Below are positions 45,669-57,074 of a stretch of 64,000 bases of DNA, piece by piece. Numbering within the stretch: position 1 is the stretch's first letter; every line of letters starts with the position of its first letter. The notes under the pieces were generated by a model that saw only the letters and a program-made list of their open reading frames with translations, was not told the DNA's origin and did not search any database. Source of the stretch: Pontederia crassipes (Eukaryota > Streptophyta > Magnoliopsida > Commelinales > Pontederiaceae); contig CM060189.1 of the NCBI GenBank assembly GCA_030549335.1, positions 48,640,917-48,704,916 on the forward strand, written 5' to 3'. Made by a program: the position numbers and the translations under genes.

Positions 45669-46125
45669 CTCGTGAGGATAATAGTCCCGATGAGGAGTAG
45701 TTGCGTTGTCTCCCTCTTTGATGATGTCAAAAGGGGGAGAATTTTAGGATGATGTTTTGATGCTATGTTATGATGTTATGTGTTTACATTTGTACTAGTG
45801 TCGTGCACCATTTTGTAGTGACTATAGTCACATTTGTTAGTGCATGAACACAAGATGTATTATTAACTATGAATGTAATTTGATGACTTTTTCTTCATGA
45901 TGAAGTGCCTTTCTATTTCATATCTATTTTTTCGACATATGTTCATATTGTCCCAAGCTATTATTAGAATATAAATGCCACCTATTTAGGGGGAGAAAAT
46001 GTGAAATATGCATAAATGTAGGGGGAGCTTGTTCACTACTTTCTATCTAAACTTACATTTCATTTTCGTTCTTTCTTTTTCTCCTTATCGTCCAATTAAT
46101 TTGCTAACATAAAAAAGGGGAAGAT
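45669..46125 (+). other. 3' untranslated region and polypurine tract of the copia element
   Basis: It contains AAAAGGGGGAGAATTT (45730), TTAGGGGGAGAAAATG (45986) and GTAGGGGGAGC (46018), and the final AAAAAAGGGGAAGAT directly before the 3' LTR. G-rich purine blocks of this kind are typical upstream of SIRE-type 3' LTRs. No gene. Confidence 0.75.
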
Positions 46126-47101
46126 TGTTGAATCCTATGTTTTGATGATAACAAACTAAAATGGACATAAAAGTTACTAATCTATGCTCAAGTGATGATA
46201 ATGGATGTGTAGGATTGATATGACCAGATTCGCAGAAGAAATCGTCAAATTAAAATTGGAAGAAAAAAAAATTTAGCACACACTGGTCGACCCATCAGTC
46301 AACCCGCCATGGCACCGGTCGATTGATATTCAATGGAAGAAAAGACGAGATTATATCGGTCGATATACCGATCGACAGCAATATGTACCGGTCGACGTCG
46401 ACACATTACCGATCGATGTATCGATCGAAGGACCGGTCGACCGGACAGCGTCAAAATATAGAAAATGCAACAACAGTCACAATGATCGGTCGACCGGCCC
46501 ATCGCAGCAGTCGACCGTCCTCTCAGTCAAATGAACAGTAACGACTATTATTTTGAGGAGAAAATTGTGAAAGATTTTTTAAACGAATTTTGACCTCTAG
46601 GAGTCTATAAAAGGAGTGCCAAAGCCTGAAGAAAAATTTTTCAAGCAAGCAAGAACATCTTAGAGCTCCTCTCAAGTTTTTTAGCACAAAATTACAAATT
46701 TCTTCCCTTTTCTTTTCTTAGCCTTGAGTGAGAAAAAATTTGTAAAAGAAAAGAGTTAGAGGGACACATTTTCTTTCTGATCTAGTAAGATTGAGAGCTC
46801 GTTGTATAAGATGTGTGACTTGCCTCTTGAGCGGAGAAGAAGGCTTGTTGTGTAAAGAGGGTTGTTCTCTCCCTACAAGGTCGAGAAGTCGGATCGGGGA
46901 TGTAGGCCAAAAAGTAGAGGCCGAACCTCGTCAATTGTGTCTCCTTGCGTTTGTTCTTTATCTTTCACTTACGTCTTATCTTTATTTGCTTGTGATCATT
47001 TTTATTTATTTTTCCGAAAGTGACTTTGCAAAAAGATTTTTTATACGCCAATTCACCCCCTCCCCCCCCCCCCCCCCCCTCTTGATGCTTTTGATCCTAC
47101 A
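46126..47101 (+). repeat. 3' LTR of the copia element
   Basis: 976 bases, collinear with 38311-39222. It holds an 18-base C-run (47062-47079) that the 5' LTR lacks, and an extra block near 46740-46800. The LTRs differ at many sites, so the insertion is not recent. Confidence 0.9.
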
Positions 47102-47106
47102 CGAAC

Positions 47107-47945
47107 AAATTTTAAAAGTCTTCATGGATTATTTCACTCTTTTCGGAAATTGTTTTAATAATTGTTTACATAACTTGTCTTTGGTCTTGCAGAGATGTGA
47201 GAAAACTAATCTTGTCCTAAATTGGGAGATATGTCATTTATGGTGAAGGAAGGAGTAGCTCTTGGACACAAAATTTTAGAGAAAGGCATTGAAGTAAACA
47301 AAGCCAAGATTGATCTCATCGCCAACCTTCCTCCTCTTACAAATGTCAATGCCGTCAGAAATTTCCTCGGACATGCCGGCTTGTACCACCGTTTGATAAA
47401 AGATTTTTCAAAGATTTAAAAACCGCTGACTACTCTCCTCACAAAAGATGCTAAATTTGATTTTAATTCTGAATGTTTAGGAGCATCTAATTTGTTGAAA
47501 GAGAAATTGATATTTGCCTTGTTGTTGTAGCTCTCGATTGGAGTCTTCCTTCTTATGTGTGACGCAAGTGATGGAGAAATTGGAGCGGTGCTGAGCCAGC
47601 GACACAACAAGATCCTACATGTTATCTACTATGTCAGTTGCATGCTCACGCCCACCCAAATTAGTTACGCAACAACGGAGACAGAATTTCTTGCTGTGAT
47701 TTATGCATTTGGTAAAGTTTGACCTTATCTGATTTGCTCTAAAGTTGTTGTCTATATTGACCATGCAGCCATCCGAAATCTCCTGATGAAGACCGATGCT
47801 AAACCCAGACTAATTCGTTGGATTTTATTGTTATAGGAATTTGATGTCTAAATCAAGGATAAAAAGAGGACAGAAAACTTAGTGGTTGGTCACCTCTCAT
47901 GCCTAGAACCAGTCCTTGATGAAGGAGTTGACATCTGAGAAGAGT
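47107..47945 (+). pseudogene. Ty3/gypsy RT second part and RNase H, degenerate
   Basis: It continues the frame broken at 38310: VFMDYF (the FMDD box with the second Asp changed to Tyr), CLHNLSLVLQRCEKTNLVLN, VALGHKILEKGIEVNKAKID and NFLGHAGLYHRLIKDFSKI. RNase H follows with [59 protein letters not shown] and ENLVVGHLSCLEP. Stops near 47418 and later. The junction shows cleanly where the copia element entered. Confidence 0.9.
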
Positions 47946-47959
47946 TTCCCGAAGAAAAG

Positions 47960-48496
47960 ATTCTAGTTGTGTTTGTGATTAATCATAAGTCTGAACTAAC
48001 ACTTTGGTTTGCAGATTTCGCAAACTACCTTGCTAGTAAGTGGATCCCCAAAGGATGGACCACACATTAATAAGTTCTTTTCTGATATTAAACACTATCA
48101 TTGGGCAGATCCATATTTGTTTAAAGTGTGTGCAGATCAGATAATCTAACGATGTGTATGAGAAGATGAGATGACCAACATTCTGCAACATTACCACGAC
48201 GGCATGGCAGGAGGACACTGTAGCCCCAACAAGACAGCAGCGAAAGGTCTTGCGATCATTGTCAAAGAGCAGGTAACATCTCACGCCAAAATGAAATGCC
48301 ACTAAATAATATTTTGCACTGTGATATCTTTGATGTTTGGGATATTGATTTTATGGACCTTTTCCTAAGTCTTACGGTCATGAATATATTTTGGTTGTTG
48401 TTGACTATGTTTCTAAATGGGTAGAAGCCATTGCGTCACCCACCAACGATGCTAAGATGGTGGTCAGGTTCTTACGGACTAATATTTTTCACAAGA
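47960..48496 (+). pseudogene. Ty3/gypsy integrase, first part
   Basis: Pieces include HYHDGMAGGHC-like zinc-binding wording (about 48180-48225) and [10 protein letters not shown] (48326-48358), which carries the first catalytic Asp. After a frameshift come [20 protein letters not shown] and [12 protein letters not shown] (to about 48497), where another insertion begins. Confidence 0.8.
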
Positions 48497-49595
48497 CATG
48501 GCACACTGATGTGAACTTTAGAAGTTGTGATCTCCCACATACTAAATATTGTTCGAATCGTAGTTAAAATACTCTAGAGTCCACAATACTGCAAGTATAT
48601 AGGTCAAGTAAGAATCATGGGTGTCGTAACCCCGATGACTTATATCAAATTGCTAACACGTTTGTCTCAAAAAAACTGCCACGAAATTAGGGGATGAGAG
48701 TAGAGTAGAGAAACAAATGATTGGAGGATTTGAATTCAGGGGGAAGGGCTCCTTTGTGATGGATTGGTCAATAATATGGTCCCTTTTTCTATCACGAGTT
48801 TAATGTTCTCTTGATACTTACATTGAGTACTAACTACTCCTTCCCTTCACTCATCAATCTCTCTTCGAGTATTAAGGGGTAAGCCATTAATGAACAGATT
48901 GGAATCTATTGATTAGCTGATCTCTCATCCTAATTAGAATAAAGATTGATCTCTCAATCAATAGGAGGTATATTTACGATTCCACTCCGAATAATAAAAC
49001 AAATCCAAGACAACCAATTACTATTATGGACTCTCATCTCGTAATAGTTTTAAAATGGACTTCTCAGCCACTTTCAATCGAGAACTATGCTAGTAAGATA
49101 TTGCAAGAGTTATAAAATGGGTCCCTTAGATAGATATAAGGAGGAAAGTCGATCTCTCGATCTAATGAAGATTAAACATAATTGAACTACTTGCAATCAA
49201 ATAAAAGCAAAATAAATTAGATGTCTAAGAGTACGGCCAAGAGAAATCAGAACTAAAGCATTCACACAATCACACCAAAAAGGATCTAAAGTTTAGCCGA
49301 GCATTGACACAAATGGAACCGAAATGTTTTTCATGTTTCTTCCCATCGAAAGGAATCCCCAAAACTCTGCTCTATTCCTTTGCTTTCTGATGTCCTCCTC
49401 CCATCCTCCTCTCTTTCCTCCTTGGCTATATCTCCTCCTTCTACTCTATTTTCATTCGAAATTCAAAGAGCAGTTACTTGCCTGAGACTAATTCAAAAAG
49501 GTCAAATAATAACTAATATTTAATAATTTGATCAGAGTTTTACTACAAAGGTGGCAGATTAGGTATTTGGATTATTGATTAATATAAGTAAAATA
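48497..49595 (-). mobile_element. LTR-like insertion in the Ty3 integrase, about 1.1 kb
   Basis: Integrase similarity stops after NIFHK and resumes at HTPRVIISDNGTHFCN, so about 1.1 kb is inserted. Read on the minus strand it ends like an LTR (ACTTGACCTATATACTTGCAG, then TTCACATCA near 48510). It has no coding sequence. The limits are set by the coding break and are approximate; the flanks ACAAG and ATAAG are a possible 4-of-5 duplication. Similar architecture to 54414-56297. Confidence 0.65.
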
Positions 49596-50300
49596 AGAGG
49601 TGATCACACACCTAGAGTAATCATTAGTGACAATGGCACACATTTCTGCAATAAAATTGTAGCTAGCTTTATGCAACGTTTTAAGATCAATCATAGGCTA
49701 AGTACACCTTATCATGCTCAAACTTGTGATCAAGTAGAAATGTCCAATAGAGAACTTCCGCACATTCTAGAAAAGACTGAAGGATTGGTCACTCAAACTC
49801 AATGACGTTCTTTGGGCCTATAGAATGGCCTTTAAGACTCCCATTGGTACATCACCATATCATTAAGTGTTCGGAAAATTTTGTCATCTTCCTGTTAAAT
49901 TAGAACATAAGGCATATTAGGCTACCAAATTTCTAAATGATAACTTAGATACTGTTGGGAACGAAAGACTATTAACTTTAAATGAACTTAACGAATATAG
50001 ACAACATGCCTATGAGAACTGCAAGCTTTATAAGGAACGAACCAAAAAGCTACATGAGAAACAGAAAGAATTTTTACTAGGTCAGAAGGTTCTTCTCGCT
50101 GGTTGCAATTGTTTCCAGGAAAGCTTAAGTCTAGATGGTATGGCTCGTTCATAGTGATTGGCGCCTCTCCCTTTGGGGTAGTTGAATTACTAACACAGGA
50201 CGGTGACAAAAGTTTTAAAGTTAATGGACATCGGGTTAAGCCCTACTTGGGGGGAGATGTTCCATCCTTTGTTCATTTTCTAGACCTGCATGAACCTTAG
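49596..50300 (+). pseudogene. Ty3/gypsy integrase, second part and C-terminus
   Basis: HTPRVIISDNGTHFCNKIVA, SFMQRFKINHRLSTPYHAQT and [15 protein letters not shown] hold the second Asp and the Glu. FGKFCHLPVKLEHKAY and [20 protein letters not shown] follow. The C-terminal [16 protein letters not shown], then GDKSFKVNGHRVKPYL, closes pol. Stops and a shift near 49800 break it. Confidence 0.9.
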
Positions 50301-52442
50301 CACATGCTAAGGGGACAATCGAGTTAACGACTATAAATCTATAACTACACTGCCTTCACCCTTTATTTGTAGTTTTTAATTTTTAGTTTACTTGTTTCAA
50401 TTGCGTTCGTCTTACACTCAGTTACTTTTCTTTTTGTTTGATACTTCATAGAATTGCATTTTCTTCTTAGTCAATTCTATTTCATTTCGTTGAGTCACTA
50501 GTCATCCCACTGAATGATTTCAGCCACACTATTACTTTGTTTGGTCTAATTTTGTGCTTTCACGAGCCGTGATATACATTTCACAGGCCATTCACGGGCC
50601 ATTAATGTTTCTTCACGCCCCCTAGCAATCTTCACTCCCAAACGCACAGTCATGGGTCATCTACGTGCCTCACGAGTCGCTTCTCACGGGCAGAAGGTCC
50701 AATCCATTGCCCCGGACATTCACACCTCGTTAGATGATTTTCACGGGTCTTACAGGACGTACACATACATTTACTACATTGATCACGAGTCATCCGAATG
50801 AACTCGCGGGTCTCATAGTACATCTAGATTGTTATGATACTTGGTCTCACGAGCCGTTAGAACCATCTCACGGGCCGTAAGTGATGTTCACAAACCTTCA
50901 CACCTTCCGATCCAAGTTTTCCCTGATTTACGGCACCGCATTTGTCCATGAGTCATCACCATTTCTCATGGGGCATTAAACTTGTCTCATGGGCCGTGAG
51001 GAAGACTGGCTAACTCCCTTCAGCCGACCATGTGGTATCTCCTCAATGGTCCCGGATTGAGCCACGTATCATTGACTATGAACCGCCACTCATGCCTCAT
51101 AAGTCACGAACGTCACCCCGTGATCCACCCCATTGGCCACCTAACCGCATTAACTCCTTACGGGATGTTAAACTTTCTTCACGCCCCCCTACTTGTTGGC
51201 TATTTAAGCGCATGTATGTGATGCTGCTCTTCACGCCCTATCCCCGTCCCAGCGCCGGCACTCCAACATCTTCCTCGACCATGTTTCAAACTGTGCCACC
51301 ACCTATTGGCGATTAGGGCTCCGGCAACCTACGCACGATTAGCGATTCGACACCGACGGCCATCCTTTGAAGATGCTTCACACTTTTCCTCACCCTCGAA
51401 GACTCCCTTCTGAAGGACGTTATCTACAACAAGCACACGGGAAGGTTTCGGACCACCTCATCGTCGATGGCCATGATCTTCCTCTCCGATGAACTCTAGC
51501 GCCGTCGCCCTCTCCCTTCTTCGTCCGACAAAAGTAGCCGGCCACCCCCGTTTCGTTTCTCCGACCGACGATAGAAGCAGCACCACCGACCGATCGGTTG
51601 ACGACGTCCGCCGAACAACTTATAGAACGGCACCTTTTGCCGGACAACTAGCATCATCCGCCCCCATACTCTGACGAAGATCATCCTGCCAGGGACATGA
51701 AAAGAGGGTCACCGGCCATCATTTTATTTTTTTGTTTTTGCCAATTGTTCTATAAAGGTCGTGATCTCCTATAAACGGCCTGTTAGATTTTTTCCCTACT
51801 GTGAGGGTTGTTATTTCTGTATCCTGACCCATGAAAGTAGCTTTTTCGGGCCGTTACCTAGCTCTCTGTGATTGACATATTGACCGATGGCAATGGACAG
51901 TTACATAGGAAGGTAGACTCATAACACAACATTTGAGAAATGAACAAATAAAATCAATCGTGCTAAATAAAACATCCGAAGTTCATGAAAAGCGGTAAAA
52001 GGCAAGTTAGAATTCATCGAATGACTCCTCAGTCTCATTAGCTGATTATCTAGACATATTGAGTTCAAAAGTCAACTATCGACCAAAGAAGATGAAATCC
52101 AGCAAGTAAAAGAAGCAGAAGCACGAAATCACTCGCGCGTGGAAAAGAAAAATAAAGCTCATCCCACACTTGTGTATTCAACATTAATATTTTTATTATC
52201 AAGGTTTATTTTCTCACTACTTGAAATTGAAGTTGGAAGAGTTTAAAAATGTCTTATGTTCAGAACTTTCACAAAGCTGGAATGTTTTGGAATGTGGTGA
52301 GACACTTTGGCGATGGTTGTATAAACAAGGTACTAAGAAAATAGCTAAGAGACATGGTGGAAATAATGATTAGATGATCGTTGCATGAGTTTTGCCTTGA
52401 ACATTGCTCGAGGACAAGCAAATATCTAAGCTTGGGGGACTT
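50301..52442 (+). other. 3' non-coding region of the Ty3 element
   Basis: The first part is AT-rich. 50550-51000 is crowded with CACGGGCCGT-type motifs like those in the LTR. 51000-51700 is GC-richer with unconvincing short frames. The end has GCTCGAGGACAAGC and AAGCTTGGGGGACTT, the polypurine tract before the 3' LTR. No gene recognised. Confidence 0.7.
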
Positions 52443-54413
52443 TGATGCATGCATTTTATAATATATAATTAGACTTGCATTTAAGCTTATTTTGTGTAAT
52501 TTACTCATAGCGTACATCTATTTTTACATTTATTTCTTTAAATTTTTTGAAAGTGACCTAGTAACGAAAGAAAAGAAGAATAACATAAAACAGAGTCTAA
52601 CTAGCTTTTGAAATCCAAAAGAACGTTCTTCGCGTGCCGTTATATAGTTTTCACTATCGTGAATGGTTTATATTGTGCCCCATCATCCGACATTCATGGC
52701 TCTTACGGAACCACTTATGAAGAAAAATGGATTTCACGGACCGTGACCATCTCTTCACGGCCCGTGTTATTCGGTTTCATGACCCAACCATCATCCTCAC
52801 GGCTCTGCTAGAAGTGCTCAAATGAAGAAACCATGATTTCACAGGACGTTACATACTTATCACGATCGTGAAGACCAAATTTCACGCCAACCATCACATT
52901 TCATGGACCGAGCGATGCCCAGTTCAAACGAAGATAACTTATGGGTCGTGACATATTTCTCACGGCCGTTACAGCGGATTCTCACAGATCGCATAAGTCT
53001 CACGACTCCTACAGTGAACCGGATATGGAAGAATCATCGGAGCAAAGAGTAAGGGGTCGTTACGCACTCCAGCAGTCCTATTATTGACTGTTGCACAGCT
53101 TTTACGAACATCACAGAAGGTTTGAAATCTACCTAATGGGTCAATCAGAATGCTCCAGATCAATACATTAATCTTCAGGACCGTCATCACTCTGTCACCT
53201 GTCGTGAAATCACACAAGTCGCGCGATCGAAGAAGAAATCGCTCGAATCAAGGCCATGAAGGTACTCTCACGCCCCGTGATGATGATAGGAATATGACTC
53301 TGATTGAGCCGTTAAAAACTAGTCAAGGGGCGTGACGGACGTAGAATTCGACTTAGTTTTTTTCGGAATAATTCTCAATACACAAGGACTCCAACTCTTA
53401 CCACATATCATAGGGATCAATTGGAAACAAATTAGATCGGAAATTTCGGAGTCTTACAAGGCAAAATTTTCAGAATCAATTTCACTTATTTCACAAGGAA
53501 AAGGTTTTTGTTTATTCTCAAACTTCATGAAAATCTGAGCCTTTACAAAATACTAGGGCCTGCAACCAAAGCTTTCAAGCCAAGAATGAAGAGTACTTCT
53601 GAAGTACAAAGGAGATTATTTTTGTGCGGTAGACTTGTGCGAGGATTGCGCATCGGCTTCATCGTTGCTTCTGAAGAGTACTCTTTGTTCTACATATTGT
53701 TGGGATAATAATTTGGATTTTCATGTTTTATCTATCGATCTTAGCACTTTGAACTATTAGTTTTAATTTTACCTTTTTGTTTTAGTTGCAAGAATTTTAG
53801 TGTATGAACAATTTATGACTTATGATTAATCAAATAATAGTTAGTTTAGTTTTTATGAATATGGTTGCTATGCTCAATGCTTTCCTTCAGATTTTAATGA
53901 TTTCTAAATTGATTATTAACTATGTAATGTAATCAATTCTTAATTCATAATCTTTTGTTCGAATTGATTCTTAACTTTTATGTTGAAGCAATCTAGATTA
54001 CAATCTAATAAAGTCATGCGGAATATTAGATTGTGCGATCTGTATAATTGACATGTGCGGACAATTAAGTAGTTTAAGGATTACAACATGTTGCATCTTG
54101 ATTTCAATATAACTGAAAATATTTTCAGATTATTATTGTCTTAAAGATAATTGATTTACCCGTTTAGTGAGATCATAACTTCAGTGTCCTTAATCTGTCT
54201 AAAACTTAAATCTGAATTTCATGTTTATACTTGATTTTACAGAAAATACAGATTGTTCTAATCATTATAGATCATCCTAAGGACTCACTCATTGTTCATT
54301 TGAGTCTTTATTTTTCTGTTATTTTATTTTTTGCACATTTTTACCCAAAACTATGTTGTCTTTTATTAGCCTATACGATTTGATAGATAAGAAAGTTAGT
54401 TCCTCGTGGGACC
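52443..54413 (+). repeat. 3' LTR of the large Ty3/gypsy element, main part
   Basis: It starts TGATGCATGCATTTTATAAT right after the polypurine tract and follows the 5' LTR from 52600 on. It breaks after TTAGTTCCTCGTGGGA, where another sequence is inserted; the last 78 bases are at 56298-56375. Confidence 0.88.
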
Positions 54414-56297
54414 ATGTTGTGAGAAATCCATGCAGATATGGGAAATTGTCGGTATTTGCATACTAGATACAGTATGTGAAGATCGAATTCTCTTTTACCA
54501 AATGTAAATAAGTTTTAAATTTATAATCACAACTACACTCCTCAGGTTGCAAGTATACAACCGTCATCGATGTATAGGTTGGGGTCGAATCACAAAGAGA
54601 GTTGTATTTGTTTTTAAATTTATGTAACAATGAAAGAAGATAATCTGATTTTGATAGTAAGAGAAGTAAGCTAAGATTGCTGAAATCAATATTGCAAGAA
54701 TGTAACAATTTTGTTATTTTCATTTTGTGTATTTTTTTAGCTTTTTGGTTAAATGATATAGAACTATGAATCCAAAACTAATTAGCTATGTCAAATAAAT
54801 TCAATTTAATTGGATGCAAACAAATCAACAAGTCATGAAATATAGGTTCACATCACTCTTGTGTTGGGAACATTCTAGTTTCTCCTCTCTCGTTTCGAAA
54901 CTATGGATTTAAGAATTTATGATTGAGTCATCTCTCTTGAACTCCACCTCTCAATTTATCTCAAAGTTGTATTGATCGTCAGATTGTCTATTCAATCATG
55001 ACAGCTAGCCTCTAACTCCTTGCTAGGACACTAAGACAACATATGCTCTCTCTCAGGAGTCTAATGTGTGGAAAAGCTAAACGATATTATAAATGGAGGC
55101 ACGAGGGATCATTTTCGGATGAACATGGTGAATAGATGTTGGTTTCTTATAATATGCATTCATAAGTTAATATTAAAACATGTATCCTTTTCACTCTCGT
55201 GACAGAGATTTTAGGTTCTCCCACTCTCGTGTTTGAACCAAGTCAAGTTGTTGTTACTTAGATGAAACCACAGTAATACATTTACAAAGTTCCTCTCTTG
55301 ATTCACCCTTAGAAGATCGACAATCATACTAAAAAAGTCTTCCCTAATGCAATCAGCTAGCCTTTCGACTCATCGCTATATTGTTTGTAATACATGCCCC
55401 TTCGATCAAGAAAATATGCATCCAATCCATAAGTGGCATAACCAAAGAGTTCAATTCCATTAAGAAATCCCCCAGCCTTGATGGTTGATTAATTATACAT
55501 AACTATGGGGTTCACAACACAAAACATCATCATCCTAACAACATTGTTCAATAGAGAAAACTAAAGAAATAACAATCGAAAAGAAGTAAAAAAAAATAGA
55601 AAATGCAGCAAGCAGCACTAGGATTAGAGCTCTAGCTTCCCCTCTTAGCTCAGCTGGTCTTCTTCCTCTCCAAAGTGGCTTCTCCCCTTCCTGCAGGTTG
55701 GCCTCCTCCATGCCTTCAGTGCCTCACATTGCCTCTCCATGAACGCTAGCCAACTCCCTTTCCTTAAAACATTCTTTCCTTTTTATATTCTTGCATCACT
55801 TCTATCCACCATTGGATCTGTGACATTTATCCCTTGTATAACATCTATTTTTTTCAGCCATATGATGCACGACAGTTGTCCAGCTTTTTGTCTCTCTTTC
55901 CTTCATAAGGCAGGTGGATGCGTGACACTTGTCCTAGTGCCTTCATCCATTTATGTAAAATCTATCTTGATTGTTTGTGCACGTAAGATGACAGCTATCA
56001 TTTTGCCTTTTTCTACCAGCTCAGCTTCTCCTTCTCAGTGGCATCAAGTACTATCATGTACGGACTCTTTTAACTTAACTGTCGGATACCTCCATACAAC
56101 GTGAGAGTACCTGCTGAAAGACAAAGGTTTATAAATTTATAAGATTTTATCTATGTTTTCAGCAAAAGAGTTAAGATGACATGGAGATTTCATATAGCAA
56201 ATAAAAGATTAAAAATGTAGATTTTATGTTATTTAATTGCAGCACAAATCAAACAAATCATGCATCTACCTTAACAATAATGAGTAAGAAATTCTTG
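54414..56297 (-). mobile_element. LTR-like insertion in the Ty3 3' LTR, about 1.9 kb
   Basis: It interrupts the LTR between CTCGTGGGA and GACAAC. Read on the minus strand it has the end-type wording TTTGTGATTCGACCCCAACC and GGTTGTATACTTGCAACC, like LTR tails of this Ty3 group. It holds no domain; the 121-residue plus-strand frame at 55739-56104 is hydrophobic and not conserved in the comparable insertion at 48.5-49.6 kb. Probably a solo LTR. Confidence 0.55.
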
Positions 56298-56375
56298 TGA
56301 CAACTTATAATTTTCACTTTATTACTTGAGCGACTAGTGCACTTACTAGCGTTATTATTATCAATTTTTGCATCA
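56298..56375 (+). repeat. Terminal piece of the Ty3 3' LTR
   Basis: GACAACTTATAA..., then TTATTACTTGAGCGACTAGT and TTTTTGCATCA match 35150-35227, the end of the 5' LTR. Confidence 0.85.
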
Positions 56376-57074
56376 TTTATATAAGCAAAGCGGAGTACGA
56401 CCATATTACTAATCATTTCGCTTTAGATTCCACCTAGTCAAGCTAACTAACTTTGAATATTATTACATTTAATTTAATTTTTAAAACTATGTAGATTTAG
56501 ACTAAACTTTTAATATTTTCTAACAAGCCCAAGGACGAAGTAAACTTTAAATTGAAAAAGTAGAAAAGTGAGGAACAATTTTCACCATTCTTCCCTCAAT
56601 TTTTACTCAATGTCATTTTGGACATCGCTTTATTTTGTAACAAATTAGTTCCCTAACTTATAAATTTGTAACCAAAAATTTTATTTAACCCACAATAACA
56701 TGTTTCCAATTCAATTTGCTAACTAGAATTATTGCGGTTGAAGTCAAATAAATTGTAATATATTTATTAAAATAATAGATATATTTATTTTAAAATAAAT
56801 TAAAAACTTTGTAAAAAAAACCTCCTCTGTTTCACTTTTATATTTTTAAATTTAGTTATCAATAAATATTTATATCTTATCTATATATTAATTTATTAAT
56901 TAAGATGCAAAGTTGACATACTCTAAATTCAAATAATACCTTTATTTCCCTTTCTTTTTTATTTTTAAATAAATAATTACATATTATTTTAAATAAAATA
57001 TTTTATTTTATTTCAATTCAACTTATGCCCCGTCTCTCTTTTTTTAAAAAAATATTAGTTCTAAATAATAACTT
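56376..57074. other. AT-rich DNA, partly like the CDC20 upstream flank
   Basis: 56380-56580 resembles 15310-15520 (block CCAAGGACGAAGTAAACTTT). The rest is AT-rich with no gene seen. Confidence 0.5.

Larger units (their letters stand above)
38311..47101 (+). mobile_element. Ty1/copia element (SIRE-like), 8.8 kb, nested in the Ty3 RT
   Basis: LTRs start TGTTGAATCCTATG and end CTACA, with a tRNA-iMet PBS after the first and an AAAAAAGGGGAAGAT polypurine tract before the second. Target copies TGAAC (38306-38310) and CGAAC (47102-47106) differ by one base. Internal order is gag, protease, integrase, RT, RNase H, the copia order, and then an extra frame. LTRs of about 0.9 kb, a coiled-coil gag tail and a downstream extra frame suggest the SIRE/Maximus lineage (inference). 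All coding parts carry stops or shifts, so it is not autonomous now. Confidence 0.92.
33413..56375 (+). mobile_element. Large Ty3/gypsy (Athila/Tat-type) element with three later insertions
   Basis: LTRs of about 1.8-2.0 kb, a tRNA-Asp-type PBS, gag, protease, RT, RNase H and integrase follow in order on the plus strand. A long 3' non-coding region and an AGCTTGGGGG polypurine tract precede the 3' LTR. The element is split by a copia element in RT (38311-47101), an insertion in integrase (48497-49595) and one in the 3' LTR (54414-56297). The 5' LTR lacks about its first 165 bases, so no flanking duplication can be tested. All reading frames are broken. Confidence 0.9.

Noticed and set aside
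55739-56104. 121-residue hydrophobic frame as a membrane protein gene
   Set aside because: It lies inside a mobile insertion in an LTR, and no equivalent frame is present in the similar insertion at 48.5-49.6 kb.
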